Origin: Gammaproteobacteria bacterium
GTDB taxonomy: Bacteria; Pseudomonadota; Gammaproteobacteria; Pseudomonadales; Azotimanducaceae_A
NCBI GenBank assembly: GCA_026713405.1
Contig: JAPOON010000408.1
Location: forward strand, 1 to 13,527
Direction: 5' to 3'
DNA length: 13,527 nt
Positions within the stretch are counted from its first letter, which is position 1. The number at the start of each line of letters is the position of its first letter. The notes under the pieces were generated by a model, which searched no databases, had not been told where the DNA came from, and worked only from the letters and a program-made list of their open reading frames with translations. Positions 8,067-13,527 of this stretch are shown piece after piece. A program made the position numbers and the translations under genes.

Positions 8067-8367
8067 GATTAGTCAACTTCTCCGCAACCGGCTACCGCCG
8101 CGCACGGCGGCGCCCGCAAACCCTCAGTCGTCGAGGTCGTAATCGAGGTAATCGAGGTCGTGGTCGAGAGCCTTCTGCTCCATGCGCCGTTCTATGGCGC
8201 GGCGGATGGCGAATTTGCGGGCGCATCGCTCCCGGTCGCTGAGTTCGACGACCTTTTCGATGGCGGGGCCGTGGTCTTCTGAGTTCGCATCGAACGCGCC
8301 CGTGTCTTCGCTTTCCATATGCAGTTGTGTCCTCCGAAACGCCAATAAGTTCAACTCTTGACTAATC
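8067..8367. repeat. 10-bp inverted repeat flanking the small acidic gene
   Basis: GATTAGTCAA (8067-8076) and its exact reverse complement TTGACTAATC (8358-8367) bracket the 64-codon gene at 8124-8318. TTGACT resembles a -35 box in both outward directions, but no convincing -10 follows in the leftward one. It may be chance or paired regulatory sites. Confidence 0.3.
8124..8318 (-). CDS. Small acidic protein, PA3496-like
   Basis: A 64-residue protein with an acidic N-terminus (ESEDTGAFDANSEDHG), a basic central helix (RCARKFAIRRAIERRMEQKAL) and an aspartate/tyrosine/leucine-rich tail (DHDLDYLDYDLDD). This basic-helix-plus-acidic-tail pattern resembles the short gammaproteobacterial proteins grouped as PA3496 family (putative envelope integrity); the resemblance is by pattern only. 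No signal peptide or membrane segment is seen. The ATG at 8316-8318 is chosen because GGAGGA lies upstream (8330-8335, an 11-nt gap, rather long); an upstream TTG at 8352 would put the ribosome site inside the gene. The tail is encoded by a run of near-repeated GAGGT/CGAGGT triplets. It sits between the rhodanese (135 bp upstream) and the SelD fusion (183 bp downstream) on the same strand. Function unknown. Confidence 0.65.
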   Translation of the reverse strand: MESEDTGAFDANSEDHGPAIEKVVELSDRERCARKFAIRRAIERRMEQKALDHDLDYLDYDLDD

Positions 8368-8453
8368 GCAGGGTTCGATGCTGTCGCCGAAACTGCGCGA
8401 ATACGGGGTCTGCGCCCCGCCCGGCTGCCGGTCCCGTCAGGCGCGTGCGCGCT

Positions 8454-8879
8454 TCAGTCGGCGGGTTTGCGCATCCAGCGGCTCGTGGATGCCGTCTCCT
8501 GAACGGTTTCGCCCGACTTGGCCCAACCGGTGAAACCCACGGCCAGGTGGGCCACGTCGGGATAGCCCATGTCCTTGAGTGCACGCGCCGCCAGCGCAGA
8601 GCGGCCGCCGCCGGCGCAGAACAGAACGATGCGCCTGTCTTCGGCGAAGTAGTCCCGGTAATAGGGGCTGGCCGGGTCCGCCCAGAACTCCAGCATGCCG
8701 CGCGGCGCATGCTTCGCGCCGGGGATGGTGCCGAGGTCGACATTCTCCTGCAGTTCGCGGATGTCGATCAGCAACAGGTCGTCCCTTGCCTCCATCTCGC
8801 TCTTCAACTGCTCGACGGAAAGGTTCTCGAGCCCGCGTTTGGTCTCGTCAACCAGTTCGAATATGGGCTTTATGCTCAT
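8454..8879 (-). CDS. Single-domain rhodanese-like sulfurtransferase
   Basis: A 141-residue cytoplasmic rhodanese-fold protein. The persulfide-carrying cysteine is Cys88 in the active-site loop CAGGGRSAL (88-96), preceded by the LLLIDIRE strand-loop (36-42) and followed by MGYPDVAHLAVGFTGW (104-119), all standard rhodanese landmarks. Such proteins carry sulfane sulfur between donors and acceptors; some can bind selenium. It lacks the P-loop domain of the tRNA selenouridine synthase MnmH, so it is not that enzyme. The ATG has GGAGG (8886-8890) 6 nt upstream. It heads the minus-strand run that also holds the small acidic gene and the SelD fusion, which makes a role in sulfur or selenium delivery plausible but unproven. 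The specific partner is unknown. Confidence 0.87.
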   Translation of the reverse strand: MSIKPIFELVDETKRGLENLSVEQLKSEMEARDDLLLIDIRELQENVDLGTIPGAKHAPRGMLEFWADPASPYYRDYFAEDRRIVLFCAGGGRSALAARALKDMGYPDVAHLAVGFTGWAKSGETVQETASTSRWMRKPAD

Positions 8880-8976
8880 GGCGCGCCTCCGGACGTTCCG
8901 TTCGGTTGTCTAATGTAGCCCATCTCGCCGGCATTTCTCACCACCGAGCGCGGCGGGACCGCCGGGAGCCGGCTAT

Positions 8977-9143
8977 CCCGACCTGTTCATGAATAAACCA
9001 CTGCGGCAGTCAATAGCAGCGAAAGCACTGGGCGTGCTCCCGCCGCGTGCTCAACGTGCTGCAAGCACGCGTCCGCGCCACCCAGTGCTTTCACTACTCC
9101 TCATCTCGCCAGCCTCGCCACGTCCATTCACGAACAGGTCGGG
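8977..9143. mobile_element. MITE-like nested palindromic element (167 bp)
   Basis: The ends are CCCGACCTGTTCATGAAT (8977-8994) and ATTCACGAACAGGTCGGG (9126-9143), an 18-bp terminal inverted repeat with one mismatch. Inside it lies a second 18-bp inverted repeat with two mismatches, AGCAGCGAAAGCACTGGG (9015-9032) against CCCAGTGCTTTCACTACT (9081-9098). At the centre is a perfect 7-bp pair, GCGTGCT (9045-9051) and AGCACGC (9064-9070). No ORF of its own is credible and no target-site duplication is obvious. It fits a non-autonomous miniature transposable element or a repetitive extragenic palindrome; a structured RNA is the alternative. It lies in a 386-bp gene-free stretch (8880-9265) between the divergent rhodanese and aldo/keto reductase genes. 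Confidence 0.6.
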
Positions 9144-9171
9144 CCAACGGGTGGCGTGCAGGTAGTCGGCG

Positions 9172-9250
9172 CGCTATCGTTGGGTGCGTTGATGGTCCAG
9201 TCGTCCAGCAACGTCGAATCCGGGCTTGTCCCAACGCTGCACCAATAGCG
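9172..9250. promoter_or_regulatory. Structured dyad upstream of the aldo/keto reductase
   Basis: CGCTATCGTTGGG (9172-9184) pairs with CCCAACG (9230-9236) and, after an 8-nt bulge, ATAGCG (9245-9250), so all 13 bases of the left arm have partners. Inside it CGTTG (9187-9191) pairs with CAACG (9209-9213). The structure ends 15 nt before the ATG at 9266, so it would lie in the mRNA leader or at an operator. No known riboswitch class was recognised. Confidence 0.35.
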
Positions 9251-9265
9251 AGAAGATCGACAATC

Positions 9266-10480
9266 ATGACGTCCAGAAGGCAACTCCTCAAGGCCGGCGC
9301 CCTGGCCACCGGGCTCACCGCCCATCGAGAATCGACGGCCGCCGCCCGCGAGGCACGCAACGCCGGCAACCGGGTGCGCCGATACGTCACCCTCGGCAGA
9401 ACCGGCCTGTCCATCTCCGACATTTCCTTCGGGTCGAGCCGCCTGCGCACCGGGCAGGAACACCTGGTGCACCACGCCCTGGACCTGGGCATCAACTATT
9501 TCGACACGGCGGAATCCTATACGCGCAGGCAGTCCGAGCAGGTGCTCGGCAACGCCTTGCGCGGCAAGCGCGACAGCGTCGTCATCGCATCGAAGACCTA
9601 TTCGTACGGGAGCACCCGCAAGGAATCGATCATGGCGGCTCTGGACGACAGCCTGCGCCGGCTCCGCACCGACTACATCGACGTCTATTTCAATCACGCC
9701 GTGAACGATACGGGCAGGCTGGACAATCCGGAGTGGTTCGAATTCGTCGAGCGCGCCAGGCAACAGGGCAAGATCCGATTCACCGGCATGTCCGGCCACG
9801 CGGGGCGCCTGATCGACTGTCTCGACCACGCCTTCGACAAGGACATGGTCGATGTGGTGCTCATCGCCCACAACTTCGGCCAGGACCCGGCTTTCTACGA
9901 GCAGTTCGCCCGCGGTTTCGATCTGATTGCCAGGCACCCCGGCCTGCCGCGGACCCTGGCGCGGGCCAAGTCGCTCGACGTGGGCGTGGTGGCGATGAAA
10001 ACCCTGATGGGCGCCAGGCTCAACGACATGCGGCCCTACGAGCGCGACGGCGCTTCCTACGCCCAGGCGGCATTCCGCTGGACGCTCTCCAACCCTCACG
10101 TGGATGCGCTGGTGATTTCCATGACCAGCGAGACCGACATCGACGAGTTCCTCGGCGCATCCGGCTGGCAGGCCCTGGCCCGCGGCGACCGGGCGCTGCT
10201 CGACACCTACGCCCGGCTGAACGGCACCAGCTACTGCCGCCACGCCTGCAACGACTGCGAGGGCGCCTGCCCTTACGGGGTGCCCATTTCCGACGTTCTG
10301 CGCACCCGCATGTACGCAACGGATTACGGCGATCTCACTTTCGCGCGGGACGAATACGCCGGCCTGTCCGCCAATGCCGCCGCCTGTCTCGCCTGCTCCG
10401 GCGAACCCTGCCGCGATGCCTGCACCCACGGCCTCGACATCGCGGGACTGTGCGCGCCGACGCACCGAATGCTTGCCTGA
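9266..10480 (+). CDS. Tat-signal aldo/keto reductase with C-terminal iron-sulfur (ferredoxin-like) tail
   Basis: A 404-residue protein. It opens with a twin-arginine motif SRRQLLK (3-9) and a short hydrophobic stretch (AGALATGLTA), suggesting Tat export of a folded, cofactor-loaded protein. The aldo/keto reductase barrel spans about 40-300, beginning YVTLGRTGLSISDISFGSS, with the expected catalytic tetrad Asp80 and Tyr85 (FDTAESY), Lys110 (IASK) and His144 (YFNHAV). The tail has two cysteine groups able to hold [4Fe-4S] clusters: Cys324, 328, 331 and 335 (CRHACNDCEGACP), and Cys374, 377, 382 and 386 (CLACSGEPCRDAC). Aldo/keto reductases with such tails are known, but their substrates are mostly undefined. 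The ATG at 9266 is chosen because it starts the Tat motif; upstream in-frame codons run through the repeat element. The ribosome site is weak (AGAAG). It precedes larB by 67 bp and may head the larBE transcript. Confidence 0.9.
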   Translation: MTSRRQLLKAGALATGLTAHRESTAAAREARNAGNRVRRYVTLGRTGLSISDISFGSSRLRTGQEHLVHHALDLGINYFDTAESYTRRQSEQVLGNALRGKRDSVVIASKTYSYGSTRKESIMAALDDSLRRLRTDYIDVYFNHAVNDTGRLDNPEWFEFVERARQQGKIRFTGMSGHAGRLIDCLDHAFDKDMVDVVLIAHNFGQDPAFYEQFARGFDLIARHPGLPRTLARAKSLDVGVVAMKTLMGARLNDMRPYERDGASYAQAAFRWTLSNPHVDALVISMTSETDIDEFLGASGWQALARGDRALLDTYARLNGTSYCRHACNDCEGACPYGVPISDVLRTRMYATDYGDLTFARDEYAGLSANAAACLACSGEPCRDACTHGLDIAGLCAPTHRMLA

Positions 10481-10547
10481 GTCACCCCGGTGCGCAATCT
10501 CACCCGGAAGCCGGCGGCAAAATCACCGCTCTACCGAAGTTAGTTTG

Positions 10548-11294
10548 ATGCGTGGGACGGATCTCGAACAGCTCCTCGCAGCCTGCAAGTCGGGCGGTCT
10601 CGAGTTGGAGGAAGCCGCCGCGCGCATTCGCGCATCCTTCTTCCAGGACCTGGGACATTCGACGCTGGACACCGACCGGGAACGGCGCACGGGCGCCGCG
10701 GAAGTCATCTACGGCCAGCACAAGACTCCGCAGCAGATCGCGGACCTGGTGAGCGCCCTGTCCGCCAACGGACAGAACGCCCTTGTCACCCGGGCAAGCC
10801 GGGAGGCCTTCGAAGCCGTTCTGGCCAGGGAGCCCGAGGCCCGGTTTCACGAACCGGCCGCCGCCATCACGCTGACGTGCACCCAGCCTTCTCTCCCCGC
10901 AACACCCGTAGCCGTGGTCACGGCGGGCACATCCGACCTGCCGGTCGCGGAAGAAGCCGCTGTCACCGCCGAGTTTTACGGCAACCGGGTTGGCCGCATC
11001 AACGACGTGGGCATTTCAGGCATTCACAGGTTGCTGGCCCGCCTCGACGGCATGCGCGAGGCGCGCGTACTGATCGTGGTGGCCGGCATGGAAGGCGCCC
11101 TGCCCAGCGTCGTGGCCGGCCTCGTGGACAAGCCGGTGATCGCCGTGCCGACCAGCGTGGGATACGGCGCTTCCTTCGGTGGCGTGACAGCCCTCCTGGG
11201 CATGCTGTCGAGCTGCGCCTCGGGCCTTTCCGTCGTCAACATCGACAACGGATTCGGGGCCGGGTACCTTGCCAACATGATCAACAGGCTCTGA
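10548..11294 (+). CDS. larB: LarB, pyridinium-3,5-biscarboxylic acid mononucleotide synthase
   Basis: A 248-residue PurE-related enzyme, the first step of nickel-pincer nucleotide cofactor synthesis. It carboxylates the pyridinium ring of nicotinic acid adenine dinucleotide with CO2 and releases AMP, giving the biscarboxylic acid mononucleotide. The C-terminal PurE-like half (from about residue 119) shows VAVVTAGTSDLPVAEEA, INDVGISGIHRLL, VVAGMEGALPSVVAGL, PTSVGYGASFGG and VVNIDNGFGAG, all diagnostic for LarB. Cys223 in MLSSCASGL corresponds to the cysteine that forms the covalent adduct in Lactiplantibacillus LarB (Cys221 there). Length is typical. The ATG at 10548 has no strong ribosome site; an adjacent in-frame TTG (10545) is possible. 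The stop lies 7 bp before larE, so the two are surely co-transcribed. Neither larC nor larA is in the window. Confidence 0.95.
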   Translation: MRGTDLEQLLAACKSGGLELEEAAARIRASFFQDLGHSTLDTDRERRTGAAEVIYGQHKTPQQIADLVSALSANGQNALVTRASREAFEAVLAREPEARFHEPAAAITLTCTQPSLPATPVAVVTAGTSDLPVAEEAAVTAEFYGNRVGRINDVGISGIHRLLARLDGMREARVLIVVAGMEGALPSVVAGLVDKPVIAVPTSVGYGASFGGVTALLGMLSSCASGLSVVNIDNGFGAGYLANMINRL

Positions 11295-11301
11295 TCCCCA
11301 C

Positions 11302-12126
11302 GTGCAACAGGAACTGGGCAACAAATACGCGGCCTTGAAGGAGGCCTTGAGAAGCCTCGAGAGCACAATCGTCGCCTTTTCCGGGGGTGTCGACAGCTCG
11401 CTGGTGGCATTCGTGGCGGCGGAAGTACTCGGCGAGGCCAGCCTGGCCGTGACCTCGGGAAGCGCGAGCCTCAAGCGCCGTGACCTGGACCTCGCACGGA
11501 CGCTCGCCGAACGCTGGGGCATGAAGCACCGGGTCATCGTCACCGATGAACTGACAAAGACGGACTACCGGGCCAATCCCACCGACCGGTGTTTTCACTG
11601 CAAGACTTCGCTCTACACGGCGCTGGCCGAAATCGCGGCCCGGGAAGGCATCGCCAACGTGGTCAACGGCACCAACGTCGACGATCTCGGCGACCACCGG
11701 CCCGGCCTGGTGGCAGCCCGGGACTTCCGGGTCAAGTCACCGCTGGTCGATGCGGGCTTTGCCAAGGCGGACGTCAGGGCGCTGGCGGCGGAACTCGGGC
11801 TCGACAATGCAGAAAAGCCCCAGTCGGCCTGCCTGTCGAGTCGTTTTCCGTACGGTTCGCACATCGATGAGGCTCGCCTGGCACAGGTGGAGCGTGCCGA
11901 GGAGGCACTGGCAGACCTGGGCTTTCTGCAATTCCGGGTACGGCACCACGAAGACGTGGCAAGGCTGGAAATTGCCGCCGACGAGTTGCCCCGCGCGCTG
12001 GAAATGCGGGACAGGCTGAGCGATGCGGTCAGGGCCTGCGGCTATCGCTTCGTCGCCCTGGACCTCGCCGGCTTCCGTTCGGGTTCCCTGAACGAAGGGC
12101 TGATACCGGCCAGGGCCATCGTCTGA
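11302..12126 (+). CDS. larE: LarE, ATP-dependent sulfur transferase of nickel-pincer cofactor synthesis
   Basis: A 274-residue PP-loop enzyme that adenylates the carboxylates made by LarB and replaces them with thiocarboxylates; two rounds give the bis-thio mononucleotide that LarC loads with nickel. The PP-loop SGGVDSS is at 27-33. NGTNVDDLGDHRPG (123-135) and the end GFRSGSLNEGL are typical of LarE. Cys177 in ACLSSRFPYG aligns with the sacrificial sulfur-donor Cys176 of the Lactiplantibacillus enzyme. Cys97 and Cys100 (RCFHCK) are also present, giving the three cysteines associated with iron-sulfur-cluster LarE types. The start is a GTG at 11302; a stop codon lies in frame just upstream (11278-11280) and no ATG occurs before residue 74, so this is the only reasonable start. 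The last 13 codons, including the TGA, are the first unit of a 40-bp tandem repeat that continues past the gene. Confidence 0.95.
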   Translation: MQQELGNKYAALKEALRSLESTIVAFSGGVDSSLVAFVAAEVLGEASLAVTSGSASLKRRDLDLARTLAERWGMKHRVIVTDELTKTDYRANPTDRCFHCKTSLYTALAEIAAREGIANVVNGTNVDDLGDHRPGLVAARDFRVKSPLVDAGFAKADVRALAAELGLDNAEKPQSACLSSRFPYGSHIDEARLAQVERAEEALADLGFLQFRVRHHEDVARLEIAADELPRALEMRDRLSDAVRACGYRFVALDLAGFRSGSLNEGLIPARAIV

Positions 12127-12246
12127 CCTGAACGAAGGGCCGATACCGGTCGGGGCATTCGCCTGACCTGAACGAAGGGCGAATACCGATCCGGGCAACC
12201 GTCAGACCTGAACGAAGGGCCAATGCCGATCGGGGCAATCGCCTGA
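12087..12246. repeat. Four 40-bp tandem repeats growing out of the larE 3' end
   Basis: Units are 12087-12126, 12127-12166, 12167-12206 and 12207-12246. All four begin with the invariant 14-mer CCTGAACGAAGGGC; the rest diverges (34/40 identity between units 1 and 2, 32/40 between 2 and 3, 34/40 between 3 and 4, 36/40 between 2 and 4). Unit 1 is coding and supplies the end of larE with its TGA. Units 2-4 are intergenic, between larE and the convergent dioxygenase gene. Forty is not a multiple of three, so reading on past the stop would shift frame in each unit. The middle of each unit is quasi-palindromic (for example TGCCGATCGGGGCA in unit 4), but there is no T-run. Confidence 0.92.
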
Positions 12247-12261
12247 CGCGGACGATAACCT

Positions 12262-13173
12262 TCAGGCCGGGTCCGCCTGTTGCTCGCGCTCCGCCCTGTC
12301 CTTCAGGTACCTGTAAAGCTGCCGGTCATGCCGGGTCGCCGCCGAGACGCGGTCGGTGCGAATGGCGGGCTGCCAGCGCGGCGGAGCCCCTTCGACCCGG
12401 TCGCCGACCACCGTCACCCTCTGCACGATGCGCTCGTCGGTAAAGTCGTTCAGCACCGTGTGCTGGGTGCAGCGGTTGTCCCAGATTGCGACCGTGCCTT
12501 CCGTCCAGCGGTAGCGCACGGTGAACCGCGGGCTTTTCACCCAGTTCACAAGGTAGCCCAGCAACTCGTCGCTCTCGGCCGGGTGCATCTCGACGATTCG
12601 CCGGGTGAAGTGCTCGTTCACGTACAGGGCCTTGCGCCCGGTCTCGGGGTGTACCCGCACCACCGGGTGCACCGCCACCCGATCCGGACGCTTGTGCGGC
12701 TGGGCATCGTGCAACGCCGAGAGCCCGTCGCAGAGATCCCTGAGTGGGGCCGACAGGCCTTCGTAGGCGGCGTACAGGCTCGCCCACAGCGTGTCGCCAC
12801 CGGTTTCGGGACACTTGATCATGTGCAGCACCGACATGAGTGCCGGCTGTTCCTGGAAGGTGAGGTCCGTATGCCATTCATCCGCCACGCCGCCGTGGCT
12901 GGCCGCAAGCTCGAATATCTCGTCGTGTTCGGTGAACGGATTGTTGAGGTTGGGGTGCCCTTCCAGGGGGCCGAACCGGCGTCCGAATGCCAGGTGTTCG
13001 TCCAGGCTCCACGCCTGGCCGGGAAAGAAGAGCACCAGGTGCTCGAGCAGCAACTGCCTGACCCGCTCGATCTCCCCCGGGGTGCAGCCCGCCAGTTTGA
13101 CGCCGCGCACCTCCGCGCCCAGGGCACTGGCGAGTTTCGTCACCTGCCAATCGGTGTTCCGCGCCACGTCCAT
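12262..13173 (-). CDS. TauD/TfdA-family Fe(II)/2-oxoglutarate-dependent dioxygenase
   Basis: A 303-residue cytoplasmic dioxygenase that couples 2-oxoglutarate decarboxylation to hydroxylation of an organic substrate (sulfonates, phenoxyacids, amino-acid derivatives and others in this family). The iron triad is His101 and Asp103 (EWHTDLTF) with the distal His238 (NRCTQHTVLND). Arg252 (IVQRVTV) is placed to bind the 2-oxoglutarate carboxylate and Thr128 (GGDTLWAS) matches the usual second contact. The N-terminal GAEVRGVKLAG and LVLFFPGQ are standard. The ATG at 13171-13173 is chosen because AGGTGG (13179-13184) lies 5 nt upstream; a GTG 9 nt earlier overlaps that ribosome site. It is convergent with larE and divergent from the acetyltransferase gene. 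No sulfonate transporter or desulfonation gene is next to it, so taurine as substrate should not be assumed. Confidence 0.92.
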   Translation of the reverse strand: MDVARNTDWQVTKLASALGAEVRGVKLAGCTPGEIERVRQLLLEHLVLFFPGQAWSLDEHLAFGRRFGPLEGHPNLNNPFTEHDEIFELAASHGGVADEWHTDLTFQEQPALMSVLHMIKCPETGGDTLWASLYAAYEGLSAPLRDLCDGLSALHDAQPHKRPDRVAVHPVVRVHPETGRKALYVNEHFTRRIVEMHPAESDELLGYLVNWVKSPRFTVRYRWTEGTVAIWDNRCTQHTVLNDFTDERIVQRVTVVGDRVEGAPPRWQPAIRTDRVSAATRHDRQLYRYLKDRAEREQQADPA

Positions 13174-13304
13174 TGCCGCCACCTGTTCGGTTCAGCGCCT
13201 GCAGTTGCGTTGCATTCTACCCGCTCGCGGATCGGGCGGCGCGACCGTCCCCGATTCGCCACTCGCCCGGCTGGCCGGAGAGAAGGACCGCGAACGGCGG
13301 AGTC

Positions 13305-13310
13305 ATTATA
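13305..13310 (-). promoter_or_regulatory. Possible -10 box for the dioxygenase gene
   Basis: A perfect TATAAT occurs on the minus strand about 130 bp upstream of the dioxygenase ATG. No good -35 hexamer lies 16-18 bp further upstream, so the call is weak. It is the only consensus -10 sequence noticed in the 213-bp space between the two divergent genes. Confidence 0.22.
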
Positions 13311-13386
13311 GAATGCCGCGCATGACGATGAGGCCAACCAATCTCCACACTCGTGCATCCCGCTCCGAACCGGGGAGCTTCGGGCA

Positions 13387-13527
13387 ATGATCGACGTTCG
13401 CCCCGTGTCCGGCAGGCGCATGCTCAAGCAGTTCGTCAAGGTGCCCTGGTCCATCTATCGCGACGACCCGGCGTGGGTGCCCCCGCTGATTCTGGAACGC
13501 CTGATGGCGCTGTCACCGAAGGAACCC
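13387..13527 (+). CDS. Probable GNAT-like N-acetyltransferase, N-terminal part, cut by window edge
   Basis: The first 47 codons of a gene that runs off the right edge. The visible start (MIDVRPVSGRR, FVKVPWSIYRDDPAWVPPL, ILERL) matches, from memory, the conserved opening of a bacterial protein family of about 370-400 residues usually labelled GNAT-family acetyltransferase or once misnamed dATP pyrophosphohydrolase. The acetyl-CoA binding motif would lie outside the window, so the catalytic role cannot be checked. The ATG at 13387 has GGGGAG about 11 nt upstream. It is divergent from the dioxygenase gene. Confidence 0.6.
   Translation, partial: MIDVRPVSGRRMLKQFVKVPWSIYRDDPAWVPPLILERLMALSPKEP

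Noticed and set aside
8095..8110. CCGCCG-CGCA-CGGCGG hairpin between the small acidic gene and the SelD fusion as a terminator
   Set aside because: The 6-bp stem with a 4-base loop is real, but no T-run follows on either strand, and such GC stems are common at this base composition.
7941..8123. Selenocysteine tRNA or other RNA gene in the gap next to the SelD fusion
   Set aside because: No cloverleaf with the long acceptor and variable arms could be drawn; only short GC palindromes are present.
8454..8879. Rhodanese as the tRNA 2-selenouridine synthase MnmH
   Set aside because: It is only 141 residues and lacks the C-terminal P-loop domain required for that enzyme.
9128..10465. Minus-strand open frame of 445 codons
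   Set aside because: Antisense to the aldo/keto reductase, which has an intact tetrad and cysteine motifs on the plus strand.
12029..12238. Minus-strand frames through the 40-bp array with repeated FRSG-like peptides
   Set aside because: The repeats in the peptides only mirror the DNA repeat; there is no ribosome site and the larE coding end explains the first unit.

Overview
The window is about 13.5 kb of GC-rich bacterial DNA with tightly packed genes, most with recognisable Shine-Dalgarno sites. The content suggests a Gram-negative, high-GC gammaproteobacterium, possibly an environmental one. The pointers are a TonB-dependent outer-membrane receptor, a periplasmic PQQ dehydrogenase, an oxidoreductase-SelD fusion, a small acidic protein resembling the PA3496 family, and a MetX-family acyltransferase like the Xanthomonas-type serine acyltransferases. 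This placement is inferred from gene families only; no rRNA or marker gene is present.

Layout. Positions 1-4444 (minus strand) hold a TonB-dependent receptor, an NADP-dependent medium-chain reductase and the start of a PQQ-dependent dehydrogenase cut by the window edge. They may form one unit behind a sigma-70-like promoter at 4492-4520. Positions 4594-5676 (plus) hold a MetX-like homoserine/serine O-acyltransferase whose stop codon lies in a 16-bp tandem duplication. Positions 5760-8879 (minus) hold a rhodanese, a small acidic protein and a 726-residue oxidoreductase-SelD fusion that should make selenophosphate. Positions 8880-9265 hold no gene but carry a 167-bp nested-palindrome element that looks like a MITE, followed by a second dyad just upstream of the next gene. 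Positions 9266-12126 (plus) hold a Tat-signal aldo/keto reductase with a cysteine-rich iron-sulfur tail, then larB and larE. Positions 12087-12246 are four 40-bp tandem repeats, the first of which is the 3' end of larE. Positions 12262-13173 (minus) hold a TauD-family dioxygenase, and 13387 to the end (plus) is the start of a probable GNAT acetyltransferase.

How the genes may work together. larB and larE encode two of the three steps that make the nickel-pincer nucleotide cofactor (carboxylation/hydrolysis of nicotinic acid adenine dinucleotide, then sulfur insertion). The nickel insertase LarC and any LarA-type racemase are not in view, so the cofactor's user is unknown. The selenophosphate synthetase fusion is likewise without SelA, SelB or MnmH here. 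A selenium/sulfur gene block facing a pincer-cofactor block across a repeat element, with a Tat-exported iron-sulfur aldo/keto reductase leading the larBE unit, is the most unusual arrangement in the window. Any functional link between the two blocks is speculation.
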